From: Paraburkholderia sp. BL9I2N2
GTDB taxonomy: Bacteria > Pseudomonadota > Gammaproteobacteria > Burkholderiales > Burkholderiaceae
NCBI RefSeq assembly: GCF_004339745.1
Contig: NZ_SMGP01000003.1
Location: forward strand, 1,098,997 to 1,162,996
Reading direction: 5' to 3'
Length of the DNA stretch: 64,000 nt
Shown here one piece after another: positions 1-10,001 of the stretch. The first letter of the stretch is position 1. Every line of letters starts with the position of its first letter. The notes beneath the pieces are model-generated. The model saw only the letters and a list, made by a program, of their open reading frames with translations, searched no databases and was not told the origin of the DNA. A program made the position numbers and the translations under genes.

Positions 1-1
1 G

Positions 2-445
2 GCGGGGGTCGGCGTAGGCACGCTCTACCGGCATTTTCCGACGCGCGAGGCACTGCTCGAGAGTGTCTACCGTGCCGAGGTCGCGAAACTCGCCCAGGAA
101 GAGCGCAGACTGTCCGATTCGCTGCCCCCACTCGATGCGTTGCGAGCCTGGATGTTGCTCTTCGTCGACTACATCGCCACGAAGAAGATCATCGCGCCAG
201 CATTGAATTCGATCGTAGGGGGGCCGACGAAGCTATTCGAATCGTCCGGCGCGCAGATCAAGGACGCAATCCAGTCGCTCGTCATGCGCGCTATCGCGAG
301 TGGGGATATCCGCCCTGATCTCGAGCCATTGGATCTGCTTCGCGCGCTCGTCGGCGTGTCCAATGTCGCGTCTGCTCCGGACTGGCAGCAAAGTGCAAAG
401 AGGCTGGTCGATATACTTTTGCTTGGATCCAGGCTCCCCGACTAG
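2..445 (+). CDS. TetR/AcrR-family transcriptional regulator, 5' end outside the window
   Basis: The window opens inside this gene, and 147 codons are visible up to a TAG stop. The first residues read GVGVGTLYRHFPTREALLESV, which is the recognition helix and following helix of a TetR-type DNA-binding domain. The rest is the all-helical ligand-binding and dimerisation domain. The missing part should be roughly the first 40 residues. The preserved domain contains the run GGPTKLFESSGAQIKDAIQ, common in TetR proteins that control efflux pumps or short oxidoreductase genes. Its target is unknown because the upstream neighbour is not visible. It converges on the DUF1254 gene downstream. The family is certain; the effector is not. 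Confidence 0.9.
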   Translation, partial: AGVGVGTLYRHFPTREALLESVYRAEVAKLAQEERRLSDSLPPLDALRAWMLLFVDYIATKKIIAPALNSIVGGPTKLFESSGAQIKDAIQSLVMRAIASGDIRPDLEPLDLLRALVGVSNVASAPDWQQSAKRLVDILLLGSRLPD

Positions 446-751
446 TGTCAACAGCCAACGCCGCCGCAAGGACAGCTCACGGACGACATGCCTGCCCTGA
501 ATCTTCGCGATGATCGAATTGAACGCCTGGCCTGCGCTGAATCTGAGTTTCTGCGTCACCGTTTCAGCCTCTCCTCTCAAGGTTGAAATCACGTGACGGG
601 CGGCGCCAGGCGGCCGTCGATTAGACTGTCCGAACGGTGAGGCTACCTCTGACTGGCCTCGCGACCTGACAACGCCGCTTCGAGCGGCCGATTTCTGCAG
701 TCGAGAAGCGCGCCCGACATGCCGCTCCCGACACCGGTCAGCGATCGGATT
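446..751. other. Intergenic stretch between convergent genes
   Basis: About 300 bases between the TetR gene and the stop of the convergent DUF1254 gene. Short frames are open on both strands, but none has a convincing start, ribosome binding site or family resemblance. I saw no clear terminator hairpin with a T run. Confidence 0.5.
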
Positions 752-2179
752 CTAGTCGCCCCCAATCAGTGGAGGCGGATAATAAGTGCCGTCCGTCACA
801 TCTGTGACGGGGCCGTAGAATCGGAACGTGAGGTTGTATTTCAGCCCTTCGACCGTCGGTAGCCAGTTGCTTTCTGGCACGCTCTTCGGGGCATGCGGAC
901 CGAAAGCGAGCGTCAGCGAGCCATCGACATTGTATTTCAGTGGCGACTGCTTATTGAGTAAGTAACGCTTGGTGGAAGTGGGCAGCACATGGTATTCCTT
1001 TGCGTCAACTGCGATGACTGACCAGAAATACCGGACCTTGTCTTTCGGGCGTGCATCCGACGGAAATGTCATGGTGTAGGAAACCCCGCCATCCAGACCC
1101 TGCGCACCGAAGTAGGTAACCTCCTGCGGGTTGTTAGCCCAGATACCGGTCAGGTTAGCCAACGTGCGCATCCGGTAGTCGTCACCATAGTTACCGTTGC
1201 GCCGCGGATGCGCCCAACCGTTCTTCGCCGTACCAATTGTTGCTAGCATGCCGGGGAGTGCGGGCACCGCCTGCTCAGTCACGACCTTCTCCACTCGGGC
1301 CCGTCCGGGCGCGCCCGATGTAAGGAGCGACTCCACGCCTGCCAGTTTGGCGCGGACATCCTCCATGCCGGGATTGATGTCGGGTTCGCTTGCGAGAATC
1401 GAGTCGGCACCATCGAATATCTCGGCCCCGGGCAGGTGGTTGCCCTCAAACATGGGGACGTCGACCGGCTTGTCCGGCTGGACACGCCCCTTGGCCGTCA
1501 GTTTGAACTGACGTTGCAAACGCAACGCTTCCCTGGGATTGCTACCCAGTTCAATACGTGCCAGTACTCGTGCAGTTTTGGCCGGCAAATCGACGCGAAG
1601 CGCATCTTGGGGCGGCTGAACTTCGCTACCTTTGAGGCACAGGGCGAAATTGCCCCAGGGATGTTGCGGAAAAGTTCGCTCATTGATATTGACCAGGGTC
1701 TCGCCCCAGCCGTTGAGCATTTGCCACGTGTAGTAGCGTCCTGTGATCTTCGGTATGCTCAGCAACACACAAGTCTTTTCATCGACGGCGATCCATGCCT
1801 CAGAATAGACGACATCAAGATTCGGGTTGGCCCATGCGACACCGGCCGGGCTGCGATAGATCAGTTTGTTCCACTCGAACTGCTCTTTCTCAAAGTCGAG
1901 GTGCTCCTGGCGAAGCACGAGCACCCTGCCAAGAAGGTAGTAGTAGGCGTCAACAATATCCGTGTCGGAGACGGCCGTCTGAACGGTGGGTGCCGTCTTG
2001 CCTGCGGAAGGCTGCTTCCCATCGGTAGCACAACCGCTCACGGCAAGGGAGATGCCCAATGCGAAGACGAATCCTGATTGTCTGAATTCAAGCCGGGAGA
2101 TGCCGAAAGCGCTGACAGCGCCAATCAAATATGACGGACTAACGAATGCGTTCATCGACGGCCTCGCTTGCTTGGACAT
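752..2179 (-). CDS. DUF1254/DUF1214 predicted lipoprotein (copy 1)
   Basis: A 475-residue protein with an N-terminal hydrophobic stretch ending in a lipobox-like LAVSGC with Cys near residue 50, so probably an exported lipoprotein. The DUF1254 half carries the motifs YYYLLGRVLVLRQE, NPNLDVVYSEAW and GRYYTWQMLNGWGET. The DUF1214 half carries FWSVIAVD and ends ESNWLPTVEGLKYNLTFRFY. No enzymatic activity is established for the family to my knowledge. Two closely related copies lie further on (10002-11354 and 19788-21164), and a more distant one at 21507-22976. An in-frame ATG eight codons in has a slightly better ribosome binding site, so the true start may be residue 9. It sits downstream of the SDR of the acyl-CoA operon on the same strand, 276 bases away, so it may be a separate unit. 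The family call is firm; the function is unknown. Confidence 0.88.
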   Translation of the reverse strand: MSKQARPSMNAFVSPSYLIGAVSAFGISRLEFRQSGFVFALGISLAVSGCATDGKQPSAGKTAPTVQTAVSDTDIVDAYYYLLGRVLVLRQEHLDFEKEQFEWNKLIYRSPAGVAWANPNLDVVYSEAWIAVDEKTCVLLSIPKITGRYYTWQMLNGWGETLVNINERTFPQHPWGNFALCLKGSEVQPPQDALRVDLPAKTARVLARIELGSNPREALRLQRQFKLTAKGRVQPDKPVDVPMFEGNHLPGAEIFDGADSILASEPDINPGMEDVRAKLAGVESLLTSGAPGRARVEKVVTEQAVPALPGMLATIGTAKNGWAHPRRNGNYGDDYRMRTLANLTGIWANNPQEVTYFGAQGLDGGVSYTMTFPSDARPKDKVRYFWSVIAVDAKEYHVLPTSTKRYLLNKQSPLKYNVDGSLTLAFGPHAPKSVPESNWLPTVEGLKYNLTFRFYGPVTDVTDGTYYPPPLIGGD

Positions 2180-2455
2180 TGGTGAGTAGAAGATTAACGG
2201 ACCCCAGATTCCACATGCCAGATCATTGCTTCAATAACCTGAATAAATTGCAAGCTATTGTATGCCTGCAGCCGCACCATACCTTCCCCCCACACCGAAG
2301 AACTCGCCATAGCAATCCACCACTCTCTTCACCGCAACCAGAACCTTGAAACCTGCCTCCTCAAATTTTCCACCGGCTCGCACCGCGTCCTGTGTACACG
2401 CGATGCTCCGTGCACTCCTTGCACGCAATCTGCGGCCTCCGGGTCCATCCGGTTC

Positions 2456-3367
2456 TCATCCGCGCAGAGCTTCTACCGCGCCATTGATAAACCGCTGCAC
2501 CTCTTCCCCTGCTTCGCTATACGCGCGCGCATTGCTCCAGTCTGCAATTTCGCTAAAGCGGCGAGCGATCGTCTCCGGTGTCAGTTCCTCGTCACGCAGA
2601 TGGCACGGCGCAGTCTCCATCACTGCTGCGGCTGAAAAAGAGCCGCCGCCTGCGGATAGCACGACCCTGGAGGGTGCGTCGTCACTGCACAGGAACAGCA
2701 CGCCAGGCGTGACACGCTCGGGGCGGATCGCGTCGAGCGCGGCGGCAGGCAACAATTCCCCGGTCATGCGGGTCGCCGCGATTGGCGCAATCGTGTTGAC
2801 CTTGATATTGTTCTTGATGCCTTCCTGATGGAGCACGTTCATCAGCCCGACCAGCGCCATCTTGGCTGCGCCGTAGTTGGCCTGGCCGAAGTTCCCATAG
2901 AGCCCGGCTGCAGACGTCGTCATGACGATGCGGCCGTACTTCTGCTCGCGCATGATGTCCCACGCTGCTTTCGTGCAATTCACCGAGCCCATCAGGTGGA
3001 CATCGAGCACCGCCTTGAACTCCGACAGGTCCATCTTTGCGAAACTCTTGTCGCGCAAGATGCCCGCATTGTTGATCAGGATGTCGACGCGGTCGAACGT
3101 GGACATCGCCTGCGCGACCATGTCGGCGACCTGTGCATAGTCGGCGACATTGGCACCGTGCGCGATTGCGCTACCACCCATCGCGCGGATTTCCTCCACG
3201 ACTGCTTGCGCTGACGCGGACGATCCGCCGGTACCGTCCCGATTTGCGCCGAAATCGTTGACCACCACTGCTGCGCCGCGTGCGGCAAGAGCGAGTGCGT
3301 GCTGGCGCCCAAGGCCCGCACCTGCTCCTGTGACGATGGCGACTTTGCCGTCAAAACGAATGTTCAT
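2456..3367 (-). CDS. SDR oxidoreductase, MFE2-type 3-hydroxyacyl-CoA dehydrogenase
   Basis: A 303-residue short-chain dehydrogenase. It has the nucleotide-binding TGAGAGLG motif at residues 13-20, NNAG near 99-102, and the catalytic Ser152, Tyr165 and Lys169 (YGAAK). The stretch after the core, with FVNDFG-like VVVNDFGANRDGTG near residues 35-48 and an extended C-terminus, is characteristic of the SDR unit of peroxisomal multifunctional enzyme 2 (HSD17B4). That enzyme oxidises 3-hydroxyacyl-CoA esters of branched and steroid side chains. It is the last gene of the minus-strand operon, and its MaoC neighbour is the matching hydratase unit of the same two-step reaction. The start has only a weak ribosome binding site. 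The dehydrogenase family is certain; the substrate class is inferred from context. Confidence 0.92.
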   Translation of the reverse strand: MNIRFDGKVAIVTGAGAGLGRQHALALAARGAAVVVNDFGANRDGTGGSSASAQAVVEEIRAMGGSAIAHGANVADYAQVADMVAQAMSTFDRVDILINNAGILRDKSFAKMDLSEFKAVLDVHLMGSVNCTKAAWDIMREQKYGRIVMTTSAAGLYGNFGQANYGAAKMALVGLMNVLHQEGIKNNIKVNTIAPIAATRMTGELLPAAALDAIRPERVTPGVLFLCSDDAPSRVVLSAGGGSFSAAAVMETAPCHLRDEELTPETIARRFSEIADWSNARAYSEAGEEVQRFINGAVEALRG

Positions 3368-3400
3368 TATCTCGATCTCATTAAGTACAGGCCGCGCGGG

Positions 3401-3856
3401 TCAGCAGAAGAAACGCATGATGGATTCGGCCACACAGGCGGGCTTGCTCTGCCCGTTGATTTCCACAATCATCTCGACCTTGATTTGTGCTCCGCTGGTT
3501 CCCAGCGGTTCCCATTCGACAAGCCTGAACTGCGCGCGCAAGCTCGAATTCACGGGAACCGGTGCTACAAATCGCACCTTGTCGAGGCCATAGTTGAGCG
3601 CCGAACCGATGCCACGCACCTCGAACGCCGTCTCGAGAAATGCGGGCATCAGGCTCAAAGTCAGGAAGCCGTGCGCAATCGGCACGCCGAATGGGCCGCT
3701 GCGAGCGCGCTCGACATCGACGTGGATCCACTGATGATCACCGGTCGAATCCGCAAATTGATTGATGCGGTGCTGATCGACGACGAGCCAGTCGCTAGTG
3801 CCGATCGATTCCCCGACAAGCGGCTTTAACGCCTCGATGCTTCCGTAGTGCTTCAT
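3401..3856 (-). CDS. MaoC-family (R)-specific enoyl-CoA hydratase
   Basis: A 151-residue single hot-dog domain protein. The motif FADSTGDHQWIH places the catalytic Asp at residue 40 and His at 45, as in R-specific enoyl-CoA hydratases, followed by PIAHGFLTLSL. The start ATG was chosen because it overlaps the TGA of the upstream acyl-CoA dehydrogenase (ATGA), showing translational coupling. A longer frame begins upstream but reads through the dehydrogenase gene with unrelated residues. It would hydrate 2-enoyl-CoA to the (R)-3-hydroxyacyl-CoA used by the adjacent MFE2-like SDR. This pairing is inferred from order and family. Confidence 0.92.
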   Translation of the reverse strand: MKHYGSIEALKPLVGESIGTSDWLVVDQHRINQFADSTGDHQWIHVDVERARSGPFGVPIAHGFLTLSLMPAFLETAFEVRGIGSALNYGLDKVRFVAPVPVNSSLRAQFRLVEWEPLGTSGAQIKVEMIVEINGQSKPACVAESIMRFFC

Positions 3857-5019
3857 GCCATTTCCGTGGAAGAACTTGACGCATCGCGCAGCAATGCCCC
3901 GCGATCGGCGTCGTGCTGGTCGCTGGTGCCGAACAGAATGTCGGCAACGACCGCGCGTTTGAAATAATGACCAATCGTGTATTCCTCGGTCATGCCGATC
4001 CCTCCGTGCAACTGGATTGCCTGAGCGCACACCTGCTTCGCCACACGGCCAACCAGCGCTTTTGCAGCTGATGCAGTGTGCTGACGCGTCGCCGCGTCGT
4101 CGTTTTCGAGGGATGCCAGCAGCGCGTACAGCATCGAGCGTGCAAGCTCCATCTCGGCAGCCATGTCTGCCATCCGGTGTTGCAACGCCTGAAAGCTGCC
4201 GATCGGCACACCGAATTGCTTACGGACCTTAAGATGCTCGGCAGTTGCGACGATCGCGGCTTCCATCGCGCCAACAAGTTCTGCGCACAGCGCTGCGGTT
4301 CCGTGCGCAAGGCCGTGACGAAGCGCGGACAGACCGCACCCTGGTTCACCGAGCACCGCTTGCTGGCCAACCTGTACGCCGTCAAACTGCAACTGCGCCG
4401 CCCAGCTTCCGTCGTGCAGTGGCACCGCACGCATCGTCACACCCGGCGCGGTCGCGTCGATGAGCAAGAGCGTCAGGTTATCGTCGCTTGCAGCGTGATC
4501 AGCAATACGCGCCGACACGATGAAGTGGTCTGCGCCGGGCGCGCCCAGCACGAGTGTCTTCTGTCCGTGGAGCCGGAAGCTACTCGCGTCGCGAGTCGCG
4601 AGCGTGTCGACGACTGTCGGCTTACCGCGCGATGATGCTTCCTGGTACGCGAGCGCGATGCGGCATGTGCCTTCAGCGACGCGCGGCAGCAGTACGTCCA
4701 GCTGCGCGGGCGTGGCCGCCGCCACGAAGGTCTGCGCGGCGAGCACCGCGCAGCCAACGAAGGGATCGACCACCAGACCGCGCCCCAGCTCCTGCGCGAT
4801 CAGCACGGTGTCGAGCACCGATCCGCCCAGGCCGCCGTACTCTTCTGGGAGTGCCGCCGCGAGCCAGCCGTTCTCGGCGAACGACGACCAGTTCACCGCA
4901 TGATGATCGCGGCCTGCCCTGACCTGCGCAGTGCGCCTGTCGAATGCGTACGCTCGCTCGATATAGCGACGCACGCTGTCCTGCAGCATCTGCTGCTCCG
5001 AATTCAACTGGAAGTTCAT
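3853..5019 (-). CDS. Acyl-CoA dehydrogenase family protein (partner subunit type)
   Basis: A 388-residue acyl-CoA dehydrogenase with the N-terminal helical, middle beta-sheet and C-terminal helical domains. It has the FAD/tetramer motif QLHGGIGMTEEYTIGHYFKR near the C-terminus. It lacks the usual YEGTSEIQ motif carrying the catalytic Glu of canonical enzymes; the equivalent region reads DILFGTSDQHD. The next gene upstream, 15 bases away, is a second acyl-CoA dehydrogenase with complementary features (YGGTSEVQRGIIAKLMF). Such tandem, divergent pairs form alpha2beta2 heterotetramers in steroid side-chain catabolism of actinobacteria (the ChsE class). I infer the same here. It is coupled to the MaoC gene by an ATGA overlap. 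Confidence 0.9.
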   Translation of the reverse strand: MNFQLNSEQQMLQDSVRRYIERAYAFDRRTAQVRAGRDHHAVNWSSFAENGWLAAALPEEYGGLGGSVLDTVLIAQELGRGLVVDPFVGCAVLAAQTFVAAATPAQLDVLLPRVAEGTCRIALAYQEASSRGKPTVVDTLATRDASSFRLHGQKTLVLGAPGADHFIVSARIADHAASDDNLTLLLIDATAPGVTMRAVPLHDGSWAAQLQFDGVQVGQQAVLGEPGCGLSALRHGLAHGTAALCAELVGAMEAAIVATAEHLKVRKQFGVPIGSFQALQHRMADMAAEMELARSMLYALLASLENDDAATRQHTASAAKALVGRVAKQVCAQAIQLHGGIGMTEEYTIGHYFKRAVVADILFGTSDQHDADRGALLRDASSSSTEMA

Positions 5020-5033
5020 GGTGATCTGTCGCG

Positions 5034-6248
<1,215 letters not shown>

Positions 6249-6305
6249 CGGACGTTACTCCTGTTGATGATTCAGTGTGAAGTCGATCGAAGCGCCATCA
6301 GGCAC

Positions 6306-7490
6306 TCAGACGCGCTCGTACAGCGTCACGACGCACGCGCCACCCAGCCCGACGTTGTGTTGCAATGCGAGCCGTGCGTTGGACACCTGGCGCGCGTCCG
6401 CGGTGCCACGCAGCTGCTGGACCAGCTCCACGCATTGCGCAATGCCGGTCGCGCCCAGCGGATGCCCCTTCGACAGCAGGCCACCCGACGGGTTGGTCAC
6501 GAACTTGCCGCCATACGTGTTGTCGCCATCGACGACGAACTTCTCCGCGTCACCTTCCGCGCAGAGACCCAGCGCTTCATAGGTCAGAAGCTCGTTGTGC
6601 GCGAAGCAGTCGTGCAGTTCGATCACGTCGATGTCTTGTGGGCCGATGCCCGCCTGGTCGTACACCTGGCGCGCTGCCGCCTTTGTCATTCCGACACCTG
6701 CGACCTCGCGCATGTCGCGGCTCTCGAAGGTGGCACGGAAATCAGTTGTCATCGCCTGCCCGGCGATCTTCACCTGACGGTTCAGGCCATGCTGGTGCGC
6801 GAACTGCTCCGAGCAGATGATCGCCGCTGCGGCACCACTGGTAGGCGGGCACGCCATCAGCCGCGTCATCACCCCTTCCCACACCATCGGAGAGGCCATG
6901 ACCTCGTCTTCGGTGACGATGTTGCGGAACACCGCGAGGGGATTGTTAGCAGCGTGACGGCTTGCCTTCGCGCGGATCTTTGCGAACGTCGAAAGCTTCG
7001 TGCCGTACTGCTTCATGTGCGCAAGTCCTGCGCCGCCGAAATAGCGCAATGCAGGCGGCACTTCTGTCGCGCCAACCAGGTCCTCCGCTATCGTGTCGAA
7101 ATGATCGAACGGCGACGGACGGTCCTTGAAAATCGTGCCGAGCGCACCTGGATTCATCTGCTCGAAGCCGAGTGCGAGAACGCATTCCGCCGCGCCGCTC
7201 GCCACGGCCTGACGGGCGAGATAAAGTGCCGTCGAACCCGTCGAGCAGTTGTTGTTCACGTTGATGACCGGCACACCGGTCATGCCGACTTTGTAGAGCG
7301 CGCGCTGGCCAGCGGTTGAATCGCCGTACACGTAGCCGACATAGCACTGCTGTACCTGCGAGTAGCTAATGCCCGCGTCGTCCAGCGCGGCAGCTGTCGC
7401 CCGTGCGGCCATCTTCGGATAGGGTTCGTTCGCACCGGGCTTGGTGAAGGGGATCATGCCGATGCCGGCTACGTAGACATCTCGGCTCAT
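6306..7490 (-). CDS. Thiolase of the SCP-x / lipid-transfer-protein type
   Basis: A 394-residue thiolase-fold protein. The nucleophilic Cys82 lies in NNNCSTGSTAL. Further motifs are ELHDCFAHNELL and SKGHPLGATG. The organisation NNCSTGS plus HDCFA matches sterol-carrier-protein-x thiolases and the Ltp-type proteins, which cleave branched 3-ketoacyl-CoA or act as retro-aldolases in side-chain degradation. The start MSRDVYVAGIGM was chosen over a longer frame because the family begins just there and the upstream residues belong to another frame of a ligase remnant. It is second in the minus-strand operon. Thiolysis is the default assignment; aldolase activity would need a DUF35 partner, which I do not see in this window. 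Confidence 0.92.
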   Translation of the reverse strand: MSRDVYVAGIGMIPFTKPGANEPYPKMAARATAAALDDAGISYSQVQQCYVGYVYGDSTAGQRALYKVGMTGVPVINVNNNCSTGSTALYLARQAVASGAAECVLALGFEQMNPGALGTIFKDRPSPFDHFDTIAEDLVGATEVPPALRYFGGAGLAHMKQYGTKLSTFAKIRAKASRHAANNPLAVFRNIVTEDEVMASPMVWEGVMTRLMACPPTSGAAAAIICSEQFAHQHGLNRQVKIAGQAMTTDFRATFESRDMREVAGVGMTKAAARQVYDQAGIGPQDIDVIELHDCFAHNELLTYEALGLCAEGDAEKFVVDGDNTYGGKFVTNPSGGLLSKGHPLGATGIAQCVELVQQLRGTADARQVSNARLALQHNVGLGGACVVTLYERV

Positions 7491-7522
7491 GGTGTGCTCC
7501 GCGATAAATCGGTTAAAAAAAG

Positions 7523-7726
7523 TCATGCAACGTTGCCAGCGCGGCGGTTCCAGAATGGCTCGCGCAAGCACGTCTTGAGTACCTTGCCCGCGCCGGACAG
7601 CGGTAACTCGTCGACGAACTCGACGCTGCGGGGACACTTGTAGCTGGCAATCAGCGTCTTGCAGTGATTGATGACGTCATCGGCTGAGCGAACGCGTGTC
7701 AGGTTCTGTACCCATCGAACTATCGC
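7523..7726 (-). pseudogene. Remnant: C-terminal end of an acyl-CoA ligase (AMP-forming)
   Basis: Between the acyl-CoA dehydrogenase and thiolase genes, the minus strand reads about 67 codons containing CHCKTLIASYKCPR-like DDVINHCKTLIASYKCPR, then FVDELPLSGAGKVLKTCL, and a TGA stop. This is the terminal mobile subdomain of AMP-dependent acyl-CoA ligases, with the catalytic Lys of GAGKVLK. The frame is closed upstream by a stop and there is no start codon or N-terminal 450 residues, so the ligase has been lost by internal deletion. The intact ligase at 15005-16558 may have replaced it. Confidence 0.85.
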
Positions 7727-7765
7727 TCATGGCTCAGGGTGCCTTTAATGGGCCGGACATCGGCT

Positions 7766-8911
7766 TTACACCAGGCTGCGCGCAATGATCAGCTTCTGGA
7801 CATGGCTCGTGCCTTCGTAGATTTTGCAGACACGCACGTCGCGGCTATAGCGCTCGACCGGGAAGTCCGTCAGGTAGCCGTAGCCGCCATGAATCTGGAT
7901 GGCGTCCGAGCACACCTTTTCAGCGATCTCGCTCGCGAACAGCTTGGCGATCGACGCTTCCTTCGAGCATTCGATGCCTTCCGCACACAGACGCGCTGCG
8001 TGCAGTGAGTACTGGAAGGCAATCTCGACCTGCGCGGCCATATCGGCGAGATCGAAGCTCACGCCTTGCAGTTCCGCAATTGGGCGGCCATAGGCCTCAC
8101 GATCCTTCGCATACGCGACAGCAGCGTCGAGCGCAGCGCGTGCAACGCCAGCCGCGATGAATGCAATGCCGATGCGGCCGTCCGACAACCCGGACATGAC
8201 GAGGCGATAGCCTTCACCTTCCGGGCGCAGCAGGTTCTCGCGCGGCACGCGAAAGCCTTCGAGAGAAATCGCTGCCGTATGTGCGGTGTGCTGGCCAAGT
8301 TTGCTTTCGATGCGAGTGACGGTGTAACCCGGCTGCTTCGGATCAATGATGAAGGTACTCGCGCCGCGCTTGCCTGCGTCCTTGTCCGTCAGCACGAAGG
8401 CGATTGCAACGCCCGCTTCGCTGCCGTTCGAGACGAACTGCTTCGCGCCGTCGAGAACGTAATGGTCGCCGTCGCGGCGGCCCGTTGCGCGCAGCGCGGC
8501 GGTGTCGGAGCCGGCCTGCGGCTCGCTCAGCAGGAATGCGCCGATCGATTCGCCACGCGCCATGGCCGGCAAATAGCGGCGCTTCTGCTCCTCAGTGCCG
8601 TGTGTGGCGATACACAGCGCCGTGAAGTTATGCACGTGCAAAATCGTTGCCAGGCCCGCATCGGCGCCCGCGAACTCGTATTGCGCAAGGCAGAACTCGA
8701 CGACGCCCGCGCCCACGCCGCCGTACTCTTCCGGAACGAGCATGCCGAGAAAGCCAAGCTCCGCGAGCTGCTTCAGTTCGGCGTGCGGCCATGCCGACGT
8801 GCGGTCCCGCTTCGCGGCGGTCGGCGCGATCACCTCCTCGGCGATGCGGCGCGCCGAGTCGCGAATCATGATCTGTTGCTCGGTAAGAAATGCTGTGGAT
8901 GTGTCTGCCAT
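7766..8911 (-). CDS. Acyl-CoA dehydrogenase, canonical
   Basis: A 381-residue enzyme with the full canonical set: LSEPQAGSDTAALRA in the middle domain, DGAKQFVSNGSEAG, AYAKDREAYGRPIAELQG, QIHGGYGYLTDFPVERYSRD and IYEGTSHVQKLIIARSL, with the catalytic Glu in YEGT. It resembles short/branched-chain enzymes of the isovaleryl or 2-methylacyl class. The start MADTSTAFLT was chosen because upstream in-frame residues lack family resemblance. It is the first gene of the minus-strand operon and is divergent from the TetR gene. It probably acts on a later, shorter intermediate than the paired dehydrogenases; this is inference. Confidence 0.93.
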   Translation of the reverse strand: MADTSTAFLTEQQIMIRDSARRIAEEVIAPTAAKRDRTSAWPHAELKQLAELGFLGMLVPEEYGGVGAGVVEFCLAQYEFAGADAGLATILHVHNFTALCIATHGTEEQKRRYLPAMARGESIGAFLLSEPQAGSDTAALRATGRRDGDHYVLDGAKQFVSNGSEAGVAIAFVLTDKDAGKRGASTFIIDPKQPGYTVTRIESKLGQHTAHTAAISLEGFRVPRENLLRPEGEGYRLVMSGLSDGRIGIAFIAAGVARAALDAAVAYAKDREAYGRPIAELQGVSFDLADMAAQVEIAFQYSLHAARLCAEGIECSKEASIAKLFASEIAEKVCSDAIQIHGGYGYLTDFPVERYSRDVRVCKIYEGTSHVQKLIIARSLV

Positions 8912-9206
8912 GGTTGTCTCCGTAATCCGGATGCTTCGATCGCCGTTCTGAATTCTCGCTCCGCAACGTGGAACATGCCCGATTGCACGCCGTTGACCCA
9001 CGTTGATGAACACATTTTCTACTATAAAGTTAATTCTTATTCTTATAGGTCAAATTGTCAATCTGAAACTCTCCTTCCTTTGTCGGAATGGCCCGATCAG
9101 GCGATAGACTGCCCTTCTCAGAGCCTTTCCTGCTGCCGTTAGAGCACGATCAAAGCCAGTTCGACTGCGTGGTAAGATGCGTTGAATCAGAACGGGATCC
9201 TTCATC
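8912..9206. promoter_or_regulatory. Divergent promoter region of the acyl-CoA operon and TetR gene
   Basis: A 295-base space between divergent genes, with a strongly AT-rich core around 9010-9060 standing out against the GC-rich flanks. It contains TACTATAAAGTT at 9020-9031, an imperfect dyad (TACT-N4-AGTT) similar to one upstream of the thiolase gene at 13559-13570. A TetR regulator commonly binds its own divergent promoter, so the operator is probably here. The precise operator is not proven from sequence. Confidence 0.5.
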
Positions 9207-9911
9207 ATGGCTTCGACTACGCGCAAATCTCCCACCCTCCGAAAATCGAAAGAGTCTTCCCCGCGGTGGAAAGACGCGCTGCCGTCGCGCGAAGATCTGC
9301 AAAAGCTCAAGAAAACCGCTTTGATCCGCGCGGCGGGCCAGGCTTTCAAGGCGAAGGGGTTTCACAACACGTCCCTTGACGACGTGGCCGAGGCGCTAAA
9401 CGTCACCAAGGCAGCGCTGTACTACTACGTGAAGGGCAAGCGCGAGCTACTGTTCGAAACGCAGACGCTCGCACTCGACATGGGTGACATTGCACTGGAG
9501 GAAGGCCGGTACGGCAAGACCGGGCTCGAAAAGCTCGAACAGACAATCGGCCGGTTCATCGTGCTGGTGACAGACGATTTCGTTTCGCACGCGTTCGTGT
9601 CCGCGCTCGACGACATGCTGCCCGAGCATCAGGAAATCGTCCGCAAGCGCCGCCGCGCTTTTGATCTGCGTATCAGGGAATACATCCAGGAGGGCATCGA
9701 AGATGGTTCGATCGCGCCTTGCGAGCCCAAGCTGGCCGTGGCATGGCTGATGGGCTCGATTAACTGGATTCCGAGCTGGTTCAATCCAGAGGGCGATCAC
9801 GGCCCCGAGGCGATCGCAGAGGTGTTTGTCAACTTCATGTCGCACGGACTCGCGACCGGATCCGCGAAGATCCGCACCCGTCCGCGCAAGACCTCCGTGA
9901 AAGCAGCCTAG
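9207..9911 (+). CDS. TetR-family regulator, KstR2/FadR-like
   Basis: A 234-residue regulator with a basic N-terminal tail of about 35 residues. The helix-turn-helix follows near residues 50-75 (TSLDDVAEALNVTKAALYYYVKGKRELL). The C-terminal domain carries GSINWIPSWFNPEG, a hallmark of TetR proteins such as KstR2 that sense CoA thioesters. It is divergent from the acyl-CoA dehydrogenase-thiolase operon, which it most likely represses until an acyl-CoA intermediate accumulates. That role follows from family and position and is not shown directly. It ends 90 bases before the convergent DUF1254 gene. Confidence 0.9.
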   Translation: MASTTRKSPTLRKSKESSPRWKDALPSREDLQKLKKTALIRAAGQAFKAKGFHNTSLDDVAEALNVTKAALYYYVKGKRELLFETQTLALDMGDIALEEGRYGKTGLEKLEQTIGRFIVLVTDDFVSHAFVSALDDMLPEHQEIVRKRRRAFDLRIREYIQEGIEDGSIAPCEPKLAVAWLMGSINWIPSWFNPEGDHGPEAIAEVFVNFMSHGLATGSAKIRTRPRKTSVKAA

Positions 9912-10001
9912 ACGTTTCGAACGCCTCCAGGCAGACGGCGCGCAACGGAGCGCGTGCGCACATGTGCCGCCCGGGAGCCGTTGATTTTCTCTGCAAGTCG
10001 C

